From Pseudomonadota bacterium (lineage in GTDB: Bacteria > Pseudomonadota > Alphaproteobacteria > Sphingomonadales > Govanellaceae), in NCBI GenBank assembly GCA_003577275.1, contig QEVO01000011.1:1-39616 (forward strand): a DNA stretch of 39,616 bases, read 5' to 3'. Shown in pieces: positions 1 to 8,385 of this stretch. Under the pieces are notes generated by a model. It was not told the DNA's origin and did no database searches. It saw only the letters and a program-made list of their open reading frames with translations. Position 1 is the first letter of the stretch; the number at the start of each line of letters is the position of its first letter. The position numbers were made by a program, and so were the translations under genes.

Positions 1-49
1 TCTCTCCACGGCATCAACGCCTCCCCCTGCCAAACCGCAGAAAAAAGCG

Positions 50-91
50 TTACCCATGTGTCCGGTACAAAACGTCACCTATCTCTCAGGT
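50..91. repeat. Two imperfect 17-nt direct repeats, possible IS21-type end remnant
   Basis: Two related 17-nt words, TTACCCATGTGTCCGGT (50-66) and TCACCTATCTCTCAGGT (75-91), lie 25 bases apart and agree at 12 of 17 positions. IS21-family elements carry such multiple terminal repeats, and the ATGTGTCCGGT wording is reminiscent of their ends. No istA/istB coding sequence is visible in bases 1-49, so this is inference only. Bases 1-141 hold no gene I can support. Confidence 0.3.
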
Positions 92-141
92 CGGGCATTA
101 GTCACGGCCATGCGTGGCTTAAGGGGTAATACCACTTCAAC

Positions 142-510
142 CTACATCCTGATCTTGTAGTCCTGGATCAAGGCGCTGGCGGGAATGCCCATTTTGGCGT
201 GCAGGTTGCGAATCATCTCAATAGAAAGCTTGCGCCGGCGGTTAAGGATTTCCGATACCCGGCTGCGTGAGCCTAAGATCGGCTCCAGATCCTTGCGCGC
301 CATGCCAAGCGCCTCCATGCGATGCTTTATGGCGGCGATGGGATCGGGATCGGCAATGGAAAAATGTTTTTCCTCATAAGCCGCCGCCAAGGTTGCCAGA
401 ATATCCAGCTCATCGCCTGCCGGCGTTCCCGCTTTGGCGCCCATCAGCTTTTCAATGCGCTTCAAGGCGGAGGCATGATCTTTTTTGGTTCGCACCGGCT
501 TGATATTCAT
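142..510 (-). CDS. HigA-type antitoxin moiety (possible independent start)
   Basis: This 122-residue segment corresponds to a full-length HigA. It has a charged N-terminal half (KKDHASALKRIEKLMGAKAGTP) and a C-terminal XRE-family helix-turn-helix around GMARKDLEPILGSRSRVSEI. HigA proteins bind their own promoter and neutralise HigB. An ATG at 510 with a weak AAGG upstream could allow separate translation. It also forms the C-terminal part of the larger in-frame fusion, so whether it is made separately cannot be decided from sequence. The C-terminus at 142 is intact. Confidence 0.6.
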   Translation of the reverse strand: MNIKPVRTKKDHASALKRIEKLMGAKAGTPAGDELDILATLAAAYEEKHFSIADPDPIAAIKHRMEALGMARKDLEPILGSRSRVSEILNRRRKLSIEMIRNLHAKMGIPASALIQDYKIRM

Positions 511-678
511 GGTCTGCGCGCCTTTCAATATCGTAGCATTTCGATATTGTTTCTTGACGTCCTGCGGCCCCTTCCAATCAGCTTCGCTGGTAAACTTGAA
601 CCATGCCTTCAATGGCTGCTCGGCGCCCGGATATTTCGCCCAGAAATCTCTTAGCGTTTTTCGGGCAATAATTCTCAT
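142..678 (-). pseudogene. HigB-HigA toxin-antitoxin fusion (toxin truncated in frame)
   Basis: This is one 178-residue reading frame. Residues 1-52 (starting MRIIARKTLRDFW, ending YRNATILK) match the first half of HigB-type mRNA interferases, which are normally about 95-100 residues. After a four-residue junction, residue 57 begins what looks like a complete 122-residue HigA antitoxin (MNIKPVRTKKDHASALKRIE), with an XRE-like helix-turn-helix at about residues 116-168. The second half of the toxin, which carries the rest of the RelE-type catalytic fold, is missing, so toxin activity is probably lost. HigA could still be made as the fusion or from its own ATG at 510. I chose the ATG at 678 because the longer frame to 744 would translate the operator palindrome and its N-terminus is not HigB-like. 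The fusion is seen in the sequence; loss of function is inferred. Confidence 0.8.
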
Positions 679-704
679 GTCCGGCCTTGACGTAGATATA
701 TTAT

Positions 705-721
705 GTTCCCGATATGGGAAC
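705..721. promoter_or_regulatory. Perfect palindrome GTTCCC-N5-GGGAAC, probable HigA operator
   Basis: GTTCCC (705-710) and GGGAAC (716-721) form a perfect inverted repeat 27 bases upstream of the fusion start, next to AT-rich sequence (CATAATAT on the minus strand) that could serve as a -10 box. HigA antitoxins autorepress through palindromes at this position. Binding is inferred. Confidence 0.55.
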
Positions 722-762
722 AAAAAAAATCCCCGAAATAGCAATAAAAACGTCGACCAAGG

Positions 763-1689
763 CTATTTACCTGGTCGCCGCGATCGCACCGCCTCGGCGA
801 AATAGCCGCTTAAGAAATTGACCTCCCAGCGGGCCTCCAGCGTCTGCGCTTCGCGGCGCTTGAGCATGGCCGACAGCAGTCGGCCGAACTCCTTGACGAA
901 ACGCCGCGCCAGCCATACCGGCACGCCGCAAAAAAGCGGCAGCTCGCGGGGGTAGCCGGCGGCCATTTCGCGCCGGCAGACGGCGCGGCCGAAGCGCCGG
1001 GCGCGGCGGAATATCCACGACGCCGCCAGCTCATGCGGCCAGATCAAGTGGTGCACCTCGGCTCCGGACACGAACCAGGAGCGCTCGCCAGCGGCGCTGG
1101 CCTGCAGCAAAAAATCGGTTTCCCAGCCGATGTCGTTGTCTTCCGCGTCGCCGTCCTGCGCCTGAAAGCGGCCGAACCGCTCCAGCGCCTGACGCCGGAT
1201 CGCCATGTTGGCGCCGCGAACGAGGGTCGGCGATACCGGACCTTCGGTCAAGGCCGGCGGCGTGATGCCGTAGGTGACGCTCAAGGGTATGTGATCGAGA
1301 ATGCGCAGTCGCGGCGCGACCGGCCAGTTCGGCGCCACCGCGCCGCCGAACAGCGCGTAATCCGGATAACGGTTGGCGGCGCTGCGCAGGGCGCGCAGCC
1401 AGTCCGGAGACGGCACCGCGTCATCGTCGATGAAGGCCACCAGGTCGCCATCCGCCGCCGCGATTCCGCGGTTGACGGCGGCTGCCTTGCCCGGTCGCTG
1501 CCCGGAAAGGAGAGTGATCGGCAGCCGATCGGCGAAAGCGCGGACGATAACCTCGCTGCCATCGCTGCTGCCGCTGTCCACCACCACCAAGCGGTAGCCG
1601 CCGACCGGCGACTCCAAGCGGGTAAAGGCATCGAGCACGATCGGCAGCGTGTGCCCACCGTTCCTGGTTGTCATGACAACCGTCACCAT
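763..1689 (-). CDS. Family 2 glycosyltransferase
   Basis: This 308-residue protein has the GT-A fold of family 2. The N-terminal strand VTVVMTTRNGG is followed by a VVDSGSSDGS nucleotide-sugar loop at about residues 36-45 and the metal-binding FIDDDAVPSPDWL motif (DDD at 88-90). A WETDFLLQASAAG segment further on resembles the acceptor-side ED/TD motif. No strong transmembrane segments are evident, so it probably acts at the cytoplasmic face of the inner membrane and adds a sugar to a lipid-linked glycan. It lies downstream of the deacetylase in the polysaccharide cluster, but a 188-base AT-rich gap (1690-1877) separates them and may hold its own promoter. Donor and acceptor cannot be read from the sequence. 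Confidence 0.88.
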   Translation of the reverse strand: MVTVVMTTRNGGHTLPIVLDAFTRLESPVGGYRLVVVDSGSSDGSEVIVRAFADRLPITLLSGQRPGKAAAVNRGIAAADGDLVAFIDDDAVPSPDWLRALRSAANRYPDYALFGGAVAPNWPVAPRLRILDHIPLSVTYGITPPALTEGPVSPTLVRGANMAIRRQALERFGRFQAQDGDAEDNDIGWETDFLLQASAAGERSWFVSGAEVHHLIWPHELAASWIFRRARRFGRAVCRREMAAGYPRELPLFCGVPVWLARRFVKEFGRLLSAMLKRREAQTLEARWEVNFLSGYFAEAVRSRRPGK

Positions 1690-1877
1690 GGCCTTGCTAC
1701 CACCCCCATACCCCTTTAGCCCGCGAACTTATTGTCTTTCCGGCGCCTTAATACCCCTCAATTAATACCTTACATCTAGTCTTTCAGAGAAGAAAAAATC
1801 ATATAACCGCTTGTAAAATATTAAAAAGTTGCGCGGATTAGAACTATGCAAGCGATGGTTGCGATTGGCTGAAATAG

Positions 1878-2933
1878 CTAGGCTTCGCGGCGGAAGCGGA
1901 CGACCGCCGCCAGGCGGCTTAAGAAACCCCAAAAACCGCTAAGCTGCGCTTCGACGTCAAGCTCGGTCAGGCTTTCGTGGTCCAGGATCCGCCTCAGGGC
2001 CAGCGGCTCGGCATCGCGGCCATTGAGGCCGAACACGGTGGTGGTGGCGCTGTTGACGCCAAGCGCCCGCAACACCGGGAACACCTCCGGCCGATACCGC
2101 CCGCTGGGATAACAGAAATGGCGAAAATCGCCGGGATCGCCGCCCAGCATGCGCGCCAGCTGGCGGCGGTTTTCCTGCACTTCGTCGATCACCAACGCGC
2201 GGTCAAACTCGCGCAGACCGTGCTTGTGGGTATGAAGCTCGATGGCAAAGCCGTCCTCGGCGGCGGCTTTCAGTTCCTTCTCGGTCATCAGATCGAACCA
2301 GCGGCCGTCGCTGACCTGGCCGAGATCGAAGCGCAACAGATCGGCCACCCGCACCACTTCCGCCCAGCGGGCGTCGATGCCATCAATCGCCATCAGCCGC
2401 CGGTTGAGCTCGTCGGCCACCGCCGCGCGCGCACCGGCGTCGGCCAGGTCCACTTGGCGATCCGCCGAAGCCGCCGGAAACAGCGCCGTCCAGGATATCT
2501 GGCCGCTCAAGCTGCGGTTCATCATGAACCGCACCAGGAGGTTGAGCACCGGGCGCTCCTTGGCGATGTAATAGGTGGTGGCGTAAATGGTCGCCGGCAT
2601 CCGCGCCCGCCGCAGCGCCGGCAGCATATGAAGATAGGTGCCGTACCAGCCGTCGTCGATGGTGATCGCCACGGCGCCTGACGGCAAGGTGCCGTCATAA
2701 AGCCGCGTCACCGCTTCCGCCAGCGGCAGCACCGGATAGCCAAGCCGCTCTATGAGCGCGAGTCGGCGCGCGAAAGTGTCGGCGCGCATGAACAGCGCCG
2801 GCGCAAACAAGGGATCATCGCCAAGCCAGATGCCGTGATAGCACAGGATGCGCAACTTCTTCGCCGTCAGCCGGCGACTTAAGGCAAACAGACCGCAAGC
2901 ACGGGAAATTTTCAACAACAGCCGTCGCACCAC
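1878..2933 (-). CDS. Polysaccharide deacetylase (NodB-homology, CE4)
   Basis: This is a carbohydrate esterase family 4 protein of about 351 residues. The first NodB motif is AVAITIDDGWYGTY, with the paired Asp, and the metal-binding His motif is ELHTHKHGLREFD. A conserved CYHGIW segment precedes the catalytic domain. Such enzymes remove N- or O-acetyl groups from surface or export-stage polysaccharide. No cleavable signal peptide is obvious. The open frame runs up to 2990 inside the upstream amidotransferase gene, but a GTG at 2933 (or 2930), just after that gene's stop and behind a GAGG, is the more likely start. It follows the asparagine-synthase-like gene by about 7 bases, which suggests co-transcription with galE, the flippase and the amidotransferase. 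The substrate is unknown. Confidence 0.85.
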   Translation of the reverse strand: MVRRLLLKISRACGLFALSRRLTAKKLRILCYHGIWLGDDPLFAPALFMRADTFARRLALIERLGYPVLPLAEAVTRLYDGTLPSGAVAITIDDGWYGTYLHMLPALRRARMPATIYATTYYIAKERPVLNLLVRFMMNRSLSGQISWTALFPAASADRQVDLADAGARAAVADELNRRLMAIDGIDARWAEVVRVADLLRFDLGQVSDGRWFDLMTEKELKAAAEDGFAIELHTHKHGLREFDRALVIDEVQENRRQLARMLGGDPGDFRHFCYPSGRYRPEVFPVLRALGVNSATTTVFGLNGRDAEPLALRRILDHESLTELDVEAQLSGFWGFLSRLAAVVRFRREA

Positions 2934-2940
2934 CGCCTCG

Positions 2941-4692
2941 TTACGCCAGCTCGTTCCAGTCAAACCCGATGCCGTTTGTGGCGCACACATGGTTCAGCAT
3001 ATCAATAAACATCAAGCGGGTCATGGTGTAGATGTGCTTCGGGGAGAAGAGGCCAAGCCCGAGGTGCGCGAGCACGTATGTCGTATCCAGATAACTCCGC
3101 CCCTCGCCCTTGGCGTAGCGCGCGATGGCGCGTAATATCCGCGCTCGTTCCTGGCGCGACACCTTGTCTTTCGGCTCCTCGGCCTTCATGTCCTTGTTAT
3201 GGGGCAGGTCGACAAGATCGGGCGCCAGCAGCCGAAAAATCTCCTGATACGTCGCAAGGCCGAAATCCGCGTAAGGGTAGGTTCGCTTCAGCGCGATCAG
3301 CTCGGGATCAAAATAAGGCAGGCACGGTTCCGCCTCGTCCAGGTTCTGCAGGAAGTTGCGGGTGATGAGCGACCGTTGCCGGATATAAAGATCGAACGCG
3401 GTGATGCTGTGGCAGCCCGAATTATACCTTGCCACGGTTTTCGCCGCCGAGCCGAAGGCGCGCGCCAACGCCGCGCGCCCTATGGCGGGCTTTAAGAAAG
3501 GCAGATCGGTGATGGCGTTTTTTTGCAGGATGACGGTTACCGCTTCGCTCGTATCGGCGGCTTTGAGCGCCTCGGGCAGGATATGGTCCAAATGGCCGCG
3601 CACCACCGCGCCGGCCAGATAACCATCCACCATGCGGGCCGGCCGAGCCTGGCGGAACACCAGGCGGGCCAGGCCTTTGGTGGTGGGAAATCCGTCCGGC
3701 CGACAGTGAAAGGAATTTTCCGGCGCATAATGGCTGAGGCGATCGCCGGCCATGTCGACGACTTCCAAGGGAACGCCCAAGCGATCGGCGACGATCTGCG
3801 CCATGACCGTTTCGCTGCGCATGTTGCCGACATTGATATAGCGCTGGCGCGCCGCGCCGTGGCTCCGCGACAGCGCGCACAAGAGCCGCGAGTCGTAGCC
3901 GCCGGAGAGACCGAAAACCAGATTGTCGGCATGCTGCGTCCAGTGGCGGTAGCTCTTGCCGATGATGTCGGCCAGCCGCGCCGCCATGGCGCGCTGTCCG
4001 AGCGGCGGGGACTGCGCCGCCGCCACATCATAGGCGATGGATTGATCGACATTGCCGGCCGGGTCGCAGATGGTCAGCGACGCGGCCTCAAGATTGTCGA
4101 TGCCGCCGATCAGCGAATGATTGGTGGCGTTAAAACCGAAGGTAAGATACTCGCTGATGGCGTCCGGATTGGCCCGCCGCGGCCCCGGCAGGATGTCGGC
4201 CAGCGCCAGGGCGTGACTTGATCCGTAAAGCAGGCCAGAGCGCGCGGCGACAAAGAACGGCCGGGCGCCCAAACAGTCATTGATAAACACCAGCTTATGG
4301 TCGCGGCGATCGAAGAGAACGGCGACATAAAGCCCGCCGTTCTTTTTCAGTAATGCGCCGTCTTTGGCCGCCGCCGCCGCCAGGCAACGATCGATGGCGA
4401 GACGTTCCGAGCCGCTTTCGGCATCAAATATCACCCCCCAGACCAATCCCGCAAAGCGGCCGTCCCGATCTTCGATCTGCCTGATGGTGGCGGTCGGCGT
4501 ATGGGCCACGGCCAGGATGGCGGCGTCGCTTTCAAAACCAAGCTGGACGTAGGCGGGGGAAAGCGCGCGCGAAAATTTCCCGACCTCTGACTCCCGGCGG
4601 CCGAAGGCGAGCATCAGGAAATTGCTCGGCGCTTCGGGCGGCCGCGCGAGGATGTTCTTGTAGCGCGCCGCGCCATCTAAGAAAAACGTCAT
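2941..4692 (-). CDS. Asparagine-synthase-like amidotransferase of a polysaccharide cluster
   Basis: This 583-residue protein has a class II glutamine-amidotransferase-like N-terminal domain (about 1-210, with NGGLYVAVLFDRRDHKLVF and GARPFF segments). An ATP-pyrophosphatase synthetase domain follows, with PP-loop LSGGYDSRLL (SGGYDS at 263-268). The catalytic Cys2 of true glutaminase domains is absent: the protein starts MTFFLDG. It therefore probably does not hydrolyse glutamine in the normal way. Such AsnB relatives are common in exopolysaccharide and O-antigen loci, where they are thought to amidate a sugar acid or other cluster product. Its start overlaps the flippase stop by 4 bases (ATGA), and the deacetylase follows closely. 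A general asparagine biosynthesis role is unlikely in this context. Confidence 0.85.
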   Translation of the reverse strand: MTFFLDGAARYKNILARPPEAPSNFLMLAFGRRESEVGKFSRALSPAYVQLGFESDAAILAVAHTPTATIRQIEDRDGRFAGLVWGVIFDAESGSERLAIDRCLAAAAAKDGALLKKNGGLYVAVLFDRRDHKLVFINDCLGARPFFVAARSGLLYGSSHALALADILPGPRRANPDAISEYLTFGFNATNHSLIGGIDNLEAASLTICDPAGNVDQSIAYDVAAAQSPPLGQRAMAARLADIIGKSYRHWTQHADNLVFGLSGGYDSRLLCALSRSHGAARQRYINVGNMRSETVMAQIVADRLGVPLEVVDMAGDRLSHYAPENSFHCRPDGFPTTKGLARLVFRQARPARMVDGYLAGAVVRGHLDHILPEALKAADTSEAVTVILQKNAITDLPFLKPAIGRAALARAFGSAAKTVARYNSGCHSITAFDLYIRQRSLITRNFLQNLDEAEPCLPYFDPELIALKRTYPYADFGLATYQEIFRLLAPDLVDLPHNKDMKAEEPKDKVSRQERARILRAIARYAKGEGRSYLDTTYVLAHLGLGLFSPKHIYTMTRLMFIDMLNHVCATNGIGFDWNELA

Positions 4693-6152
4693 TTCAGCGT
4701 TGTCCTTCGATATTGAAGCGCCGCCGCTCCTTTACGCAGCCACAGCACGATTTCCGGGCCGATGACATGGCCCGTCAGCCATATCCCGAAAATCCAACTG
4801 GCGAGGCCGACGATGGCGGAGACGATCAGCGTCGTCAAATGCGCATGGGGGATCTGCGCCAGCACGCCGTAGGCCGCCGCCGTGGCCGCCAAGGTAATCG
4901 CCGCCACCACGGCGCTACGCCACAGGGCGCGCAGAAACTCCCGCAGGCGAACGGCAAACAGCGGGCGGATCATGTGATACAAAAGGATGCCGTTGAGCAC
5001 GCTGGACGCCACCTGCGCCCACGCCACCGCCGCCAGCCCGTAAGGGGCGGCGAGGATCACCAAGAGAATGCGGATGCTCTGAACGATGCTCTCATTGGCC
5101 AACTGGCGGCGCACCGCGCCATGGGCGTTATAAACGCTGACCAGCATGGCGTAACACCCCACCACCATGCCGTTGAGGCACAAGATGCGGGCAACGGGCG
5201 CGGAATCCGCCCACACCTCGCCGAACAAGAAAACGATCAGCGCCTCGGCGGCAAATCCCAGCACCACATAGATCGGCCACAAAAAGCCGGTGATGTAAGA
5301 GAGCGCGCGCAGATAGCGCCCTTCGATCTTTTCGCCTTCCCGAATAAGCTTGGCGAAACCGGAAAACGCCACCCGGCTTAAGGTTTGGATCAATTGCACC
5401 TGAAACACCGTGATCAGCCCGTTGGCGCGGCTGTAGAGCCCCACCGCGGTAAACGTCAGCACCTTGCCCATGACGATTTCCGCCGAGCTGCCGCCCGCCG
5501 TGCCGACAATGGACGACAAGGTGGCGAAGATCCCATAAGAGAGGATGCGCCGCCATTCCTTCAGGCTGGGCCGCAGCTTGATATGGGTGGGATACATGGC
5601 CAACGACAGCACCGACGTGACCAGGGTGCCAGCCACCGAGGCGTAGGCCAGGCTCATGCTGGAAAAGCCGTAAAAAGCGCAGCTGACCCCCACCACGGAA
5701 TGCACGGTCACCGACGCCATGCCGATATAGAGGGTCTTGCGGAACTCCATGTCGCGGCTGAGCAGCGCGTAGGCCGGCTGGCCGAACGGCAGGATGAAGA
5801 AATTGATCAGCAGCACCAGGATGATGTCGCTCAGCTCAGGCCGATTATAGAACTCGGCGATGACATCGCGCGCCGCGAACACGCCCAGCGCGAAGGACAG
5901 GGAAATGACGATCATCAAGCCGAAGGCGGTGCGGATGATGTCGTCGCTTAAATGCTTTTCCTGAATGAGATAGCGGCTGATGCCGAACTCGCGCATCACC
6001 TGGATGATGCTCAAAGCGGCAAGACTTAAGGAGAAGACGCCGATCTCCTCCGGCAGCAGCAGCCGGGAGATAATAATGTTGGAAATGAACTGCAGAATAA
6101 ACGTGAAATAGCGTTGCAGCAGCGCATAAAACAAGGACTGGCGAACATTCAT
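4689..6152 (-). CDS. Wzx-like polysaccharide flippase (MOP superfamily)
   Basis: This 487-residue, strongly hydrophobic protein starts MNVRQSLFYALLQRYFTFIL and has a run of membrane segments through its whole length, as expected for the 12-14-helix oligosaccharidyl-lipid flippases of the MOP superfamily. The N-terminal portion (LLPEEIGVFSLSLAALSIIQ) is typical of the polysaccharide biosynthesis protein family that includes RfbX and WzxC. The predicted role is moving a lipid-linked oligosaccharide from the cytoplasmic to the periplasmic leaflet of the inner membrane. It begins 3 bases after the galE stop and overlaps the next gene by 4 bases, so it is in an operon with both. No Wzy polymerase is present in the window. 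Confidence 0.88.
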   Translation of the reverse strand: MNVRQSLFYALLQRYFTFILQFISNIIISRLLLPEEIGVFSLSLAALSIIQVMREFGISRYLIQEKHLSDDIIRTAFGLMIVISLSFALGVFAARDVIAEFYNRPELSDIILVLLINFFILPFGQPAYALLSRDMEFRKTLYIGMASVTVHSVVGVSCAFYGFSSMSLAYASVAGTLVTSVLSLAMYPTHIKLRPSLKEWRRILSYGIFATLSSIVGTAGGSSAEIVMGKVLTFTAVGLYSRANGLITVFQVQLIQTLSRVAFSGFAKLIREGEKIEGRYLRALSYITGFLWPIYVVLGFAAEALIVFLFGEVWADSAPVARILCLNGMVVGCYAMLVSVYNAHGAVRRQLANESIVQSIRILLVILAAPYGLAAVAWAQVASSVLNGILLYHMIRPLFAVRLREFLRALWRSAVVAAITLAATAAAYGVLAQIPHAHLTTLIVSAIVGLASWIFGIWLTGHVIGPEIVLWLRKGAAALQYRRTTLK

Positions 6153-6155
6153 GAT

Positions 6156-7172
6156 CTAGGCCTCGCCGTAGCCGTCGGGATTCTGCCGCTGCCAGTTCCA
6201 GGCGTCAGCGCACATGACGTCCAGATCGCGCGCGGCGCGCCAGCCCAAGAGGCGATGGGCGAGCGTCGGATCGGCGTAACATTCGGCAACGTCGCCGGGC
6301 CGGCGATCGACGATCTGATATGGAATGCGGCGGCCGCTGGCCCGCTCAAATGCGGCCACCACCTCTCGCACGCTGTAGCCCCGTCCCGTGCCGAGGTTGA
6401 GGGTGACCAGTCCGGCGTTTTGCGTCAGATAATCGAGCGCCGCCACGTGGCCCTGGACGAGGTCCATGACATGGATATAGTCGCGCACCCCGGTGCCGTC
6501 CCGGGTCGGGTAATCGCCGCCGAAGATCTTCAGCTCATCCCGCTTGCCCACCGCGACCTGGCAGACATAGGGCAGGAGGTTGTTGGGAATGCCGTTCGGG
6601 TCTTCGCCGATGCGGCCGCTGTCATGCGCGCCCACCGGATTGAAATAGCGCAGGATGGCGATCCGCCAGGCGGGGTCGGCGGCGTGGATGTCGCGCAGCA
6701 TGTCTTCGATCATCAGCTTGCTGCGGCCATAAGGATTGACCGCCGCGGTCGGGAAGTCCTCGGTGATGGGCACGGCGGCCGGATCGCCATAGACGGTGGC
6801 GGAGGAGGAAAAAACCATGGTCTTGACCCCCGCCTTGGCCATGGCCTCAAAGAGGGTGGCCGAGCCGGCGACATTGTTTTGGTAATAGAGGAGCGGCTTC
6901 TCGGTCGATTCGCCGACCGCTTTCAGGCCGGCGAAATGAATGACGGCGTCGAACTTCTCCCGCGCCAACAGGCGGTCGAGAAGCGTGGCGTCGCGGATGT
7001 CGCCTTCTATAAGGGCAACCTCGCGGTTGGTGATGAGCCGCACCCGGTCGAGGGACGCCGCCTTGGCGTTGGAGAGGTTGTCGAGGACCACCACCTCATG
7101 CCCGGCGGCGAGGAACTGGACGCAGGCATGGGAGCCGATATAGCCCGCCCCGCCGGTCACCAGGATCTTCAC
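6156..7172 (-). CDS. galE: UDP-glucose 4-epimerase
   Basis: This protein of about 338 residues is an extended short-chain dehydrogenase. It has the NAD-binding motif ILVTGGAGYIGSHA at the N-terminus, the Ser of SSSATVYG (124) and the catalytic YGRSK pair (Tyr148, Lys152), in line with E. coli GalE. The C-terminal RRPGDVAECYADP segment is also typical. It interconverts UDP-glucose and UDP-galactose (possibly their N-acetyl forms) in the cytoplasm, which fits a supply role for the downstream polysaccharide genes. I chose the GTG at 7172 because a perfect GGAGG (7181-7185) lies 8 bases upstream and the protein then begins MKILVTGG; a GTG at 7187 is in frame but lacks a ribosome site. It is the first gene of the minus-strand polysaccharide operon. 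Confidence 0.93.
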   Translation of the reverse strand: MKILVTGGAGYIGSHACVQFLAAGHEVVVLDNLSNAKAASLDRVRLITNREVALIEGDIRDATLLDRLLAREKFDAVIHFAGLKAVGESTEKPLLYYQNNVAGSATLFEAMAKAGVKTMVFSSSATVYGDPAAVPITEDFPTAAVNPYGRSKLMIEDMLRDIHAADPAWRIAILRYFNPVGAHDSGRIGEDPNGIPNNLLPYVCQVAVGKRDELKIFGGDYPTRDGTGVRDYIHVMDLVQGHVAALDYLTQNAGLVTLNLGTGRGYSVREVVAAFERASGRRIPYQIVDRRPGDVAECYADPTLAHRLLGWRAARDLDVMCADAWNWQRQNPDGYGEA

Positions 7173-7337
7173 CTTTATTCCCTCCACGCTCGCCGTTTAT
7201 GCCGCGTCGCGGCATTCTATATAGCCGAGCCTGCCAATAAATCTTTAAGGTTTTAATATGATACAAAAAACAGTTCCGTTTTTATTTTTTTGTGGCATAA
7301 TAGGCGGCGCACAAAGATTATTAAGAGGAGTGACCCG
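7173..7337. promoter_or_regulatory. Divergent promoter region between galE and paaA
   Basis: This AT-rich intergenic region must contain the promoters of both the minus-strand polysaccharide operon and the plus-strand paa operon. It holds an inverted repeat AAAAAC-AGTTCC-GTTTTT (7266-7283) and a GCATAAT (7295-7301) that could be a -10 box for paaA. A regulator such as PaaR or PaaX could bind here, but I see no clear match to a known site. The paaA ribosome site is AAGAGGAG at 7323-7330. Confidence 0.35.
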
Positions 7338-8351
7338 GTGTATACCCAAGGTCTTGATATCCCGAAGGGTGATAAAAGCATCCCCGTCGAGAAGGCTGAT
7401 TCGGCCGAGGCCCTGCGTTTCCAGGCCCGCATCGACGCTGATGAGAAGATCGAGCCCAAGGACTGGATGCCGGAGGGCTACCGAAAGACCCTCATTCGGC
7501 AAATCTCCCAGCACGCCCATTCCGAGGTCATTGGCATGCAGCCGGAGGGCAACTGGATCACCCGCGCCCCCACCTTGCGGCGCAAGGCGATCTTGATGGC
7601 CAAGGTGCAGGACGAAGGCGGCCATGGCCTTTACCTTTATAGCGCCGCCGAGACCCTGGGCGTGTCCCGCGACGAGCTGGTCGAGCAACTGCTGGACGGC
7701 TCGGCGAAATATTCCAGCATTTTCAATTACCCGACGCTGACCTGGGCCGACATCGGCGCCATCGGCTGGCTGGTGGACGGCGCGGCGATCATGAACCAGA
7801 TCCCGTTGTGCCGCTGCTCTTACGGCCCCTACGCCCGGGCCATGATCCGCATCTGCAAGGAGGAAAGCTTCCATCAGCGCCAAGGCTATGAGCTGATGCT
7901 CGCCCTGTCGCGCGGCAGCGCGGAACAAAAGGCGATGATGCAGGACGCCTTTGATCGCTGGTGGTGGCCGGCCTTGATGATGTTCGGCCCGCACGACACC
8001 AAGGGCGACGCCGAGGGCATCAAGTCGCAGCATTCCGAGCAGTCCATGAAATGGCGCATCAAGCGCGTCTCCAACGACGAACTGCGGCAGAAATTCGTCG
8101 ACGTGACGGTGCCGCAGGCGGAATACTTAGGCCTTAAGGTGCCGGATCCGCACTTGAAGTGGAACGCCGAAACCGGCCATTATGATTTCGGCCCCATCGA
8201 CTGGAATGAATTCAAGAACGTGCTCATAGGCAATGGCCCGTGCAACAAGAAGCGCCTCAAGATGCGGCGCGAAGCGCATGAGCGCGGCGCCTGGGTGCGC
8301 GAGGCGGCCATGGCCTACGCCGCCAAGAAGGCCAAGCGGAACGCCGCTTAA
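7338..8351 (+). CDS. paaA: Phenylacetyl-CoA epoxidase catalytic subunit PaaA
   Basis: This 337-residue protein is the ferritin-like diiron oxygenase subunit of the PaaABCE epoxidase, which converts phenylacetyl-CoA to its 1,2-epoxide in aerobic phenylacetate breakdown. Iron-ligand motifs are visible as [20 protein letters not shown] and [13 protein letters not shown]. The sequence is highly typical, including [17 protein letters not shown] and the [13 protein letters not shown] block. I chose the GTG at 7338 because AAGAGGAG lies 7 bases upstream; the frame is open back to 7290 but has no ribosome site there. It is the first gene of paaABCDE. Genes for the CoA ligase, isomerase and later ring-opening steps are not in the window. 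Confidence 0.95.
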   Translation: MYTQGLDIPKGDKSIPVEKADSAEALRFQARIDADEKIEPKDWMPEGYRKTLIRQISQHAHSEVIGMQPEGNWITRAPTLRRKAILMAKVQDEGGHGLYLYSAAETLGVSRDELVEQLLDGSAKYSSIFNYPTLTWADIGAIGWLVDGAAIMNQIPLCRCSYGPYARAMIRICKEESFHQRQGYELMLALSRGSAEQKAMMQDAFDRWWWPALMMFGPHDTKGDAEGIKSQHSEQSMKWRIKRVSNDELRQKFVDVTVPQAEYLGLKVPDPHLKWNAETGHYDFGPIDWNEFKNVLIGNGPCNKKRLKMRREAHERGAWVREAAMAYAAKKAKRNAA

Positions 8352-8385
8352 ATTTTTTTAGTGAGAAACGGGAAAGGGTTTCGAG

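Noticed and set aside
678..744. Longer N-terminus for the HigB-HigA fusion
   Set aside because: The extra 22 codons include the operator palindrome and do not resemble HigB, whose known N-terminus matches the ATG at 678.
6114..7256. 380-codon open frame on the plus strand opposite galE
   Set aside because: It is antisense to a convincing GalE with all catalytic motifs; its composition is the Arg/His/Gly-rich pattern of GC-rich shadow frames and it shows no domain.
7245..8033. 262-codon minus-strand frame opposite paaA
   Set aside because: It is antisense to a highly conserved PaaA and has no recognisable motif.
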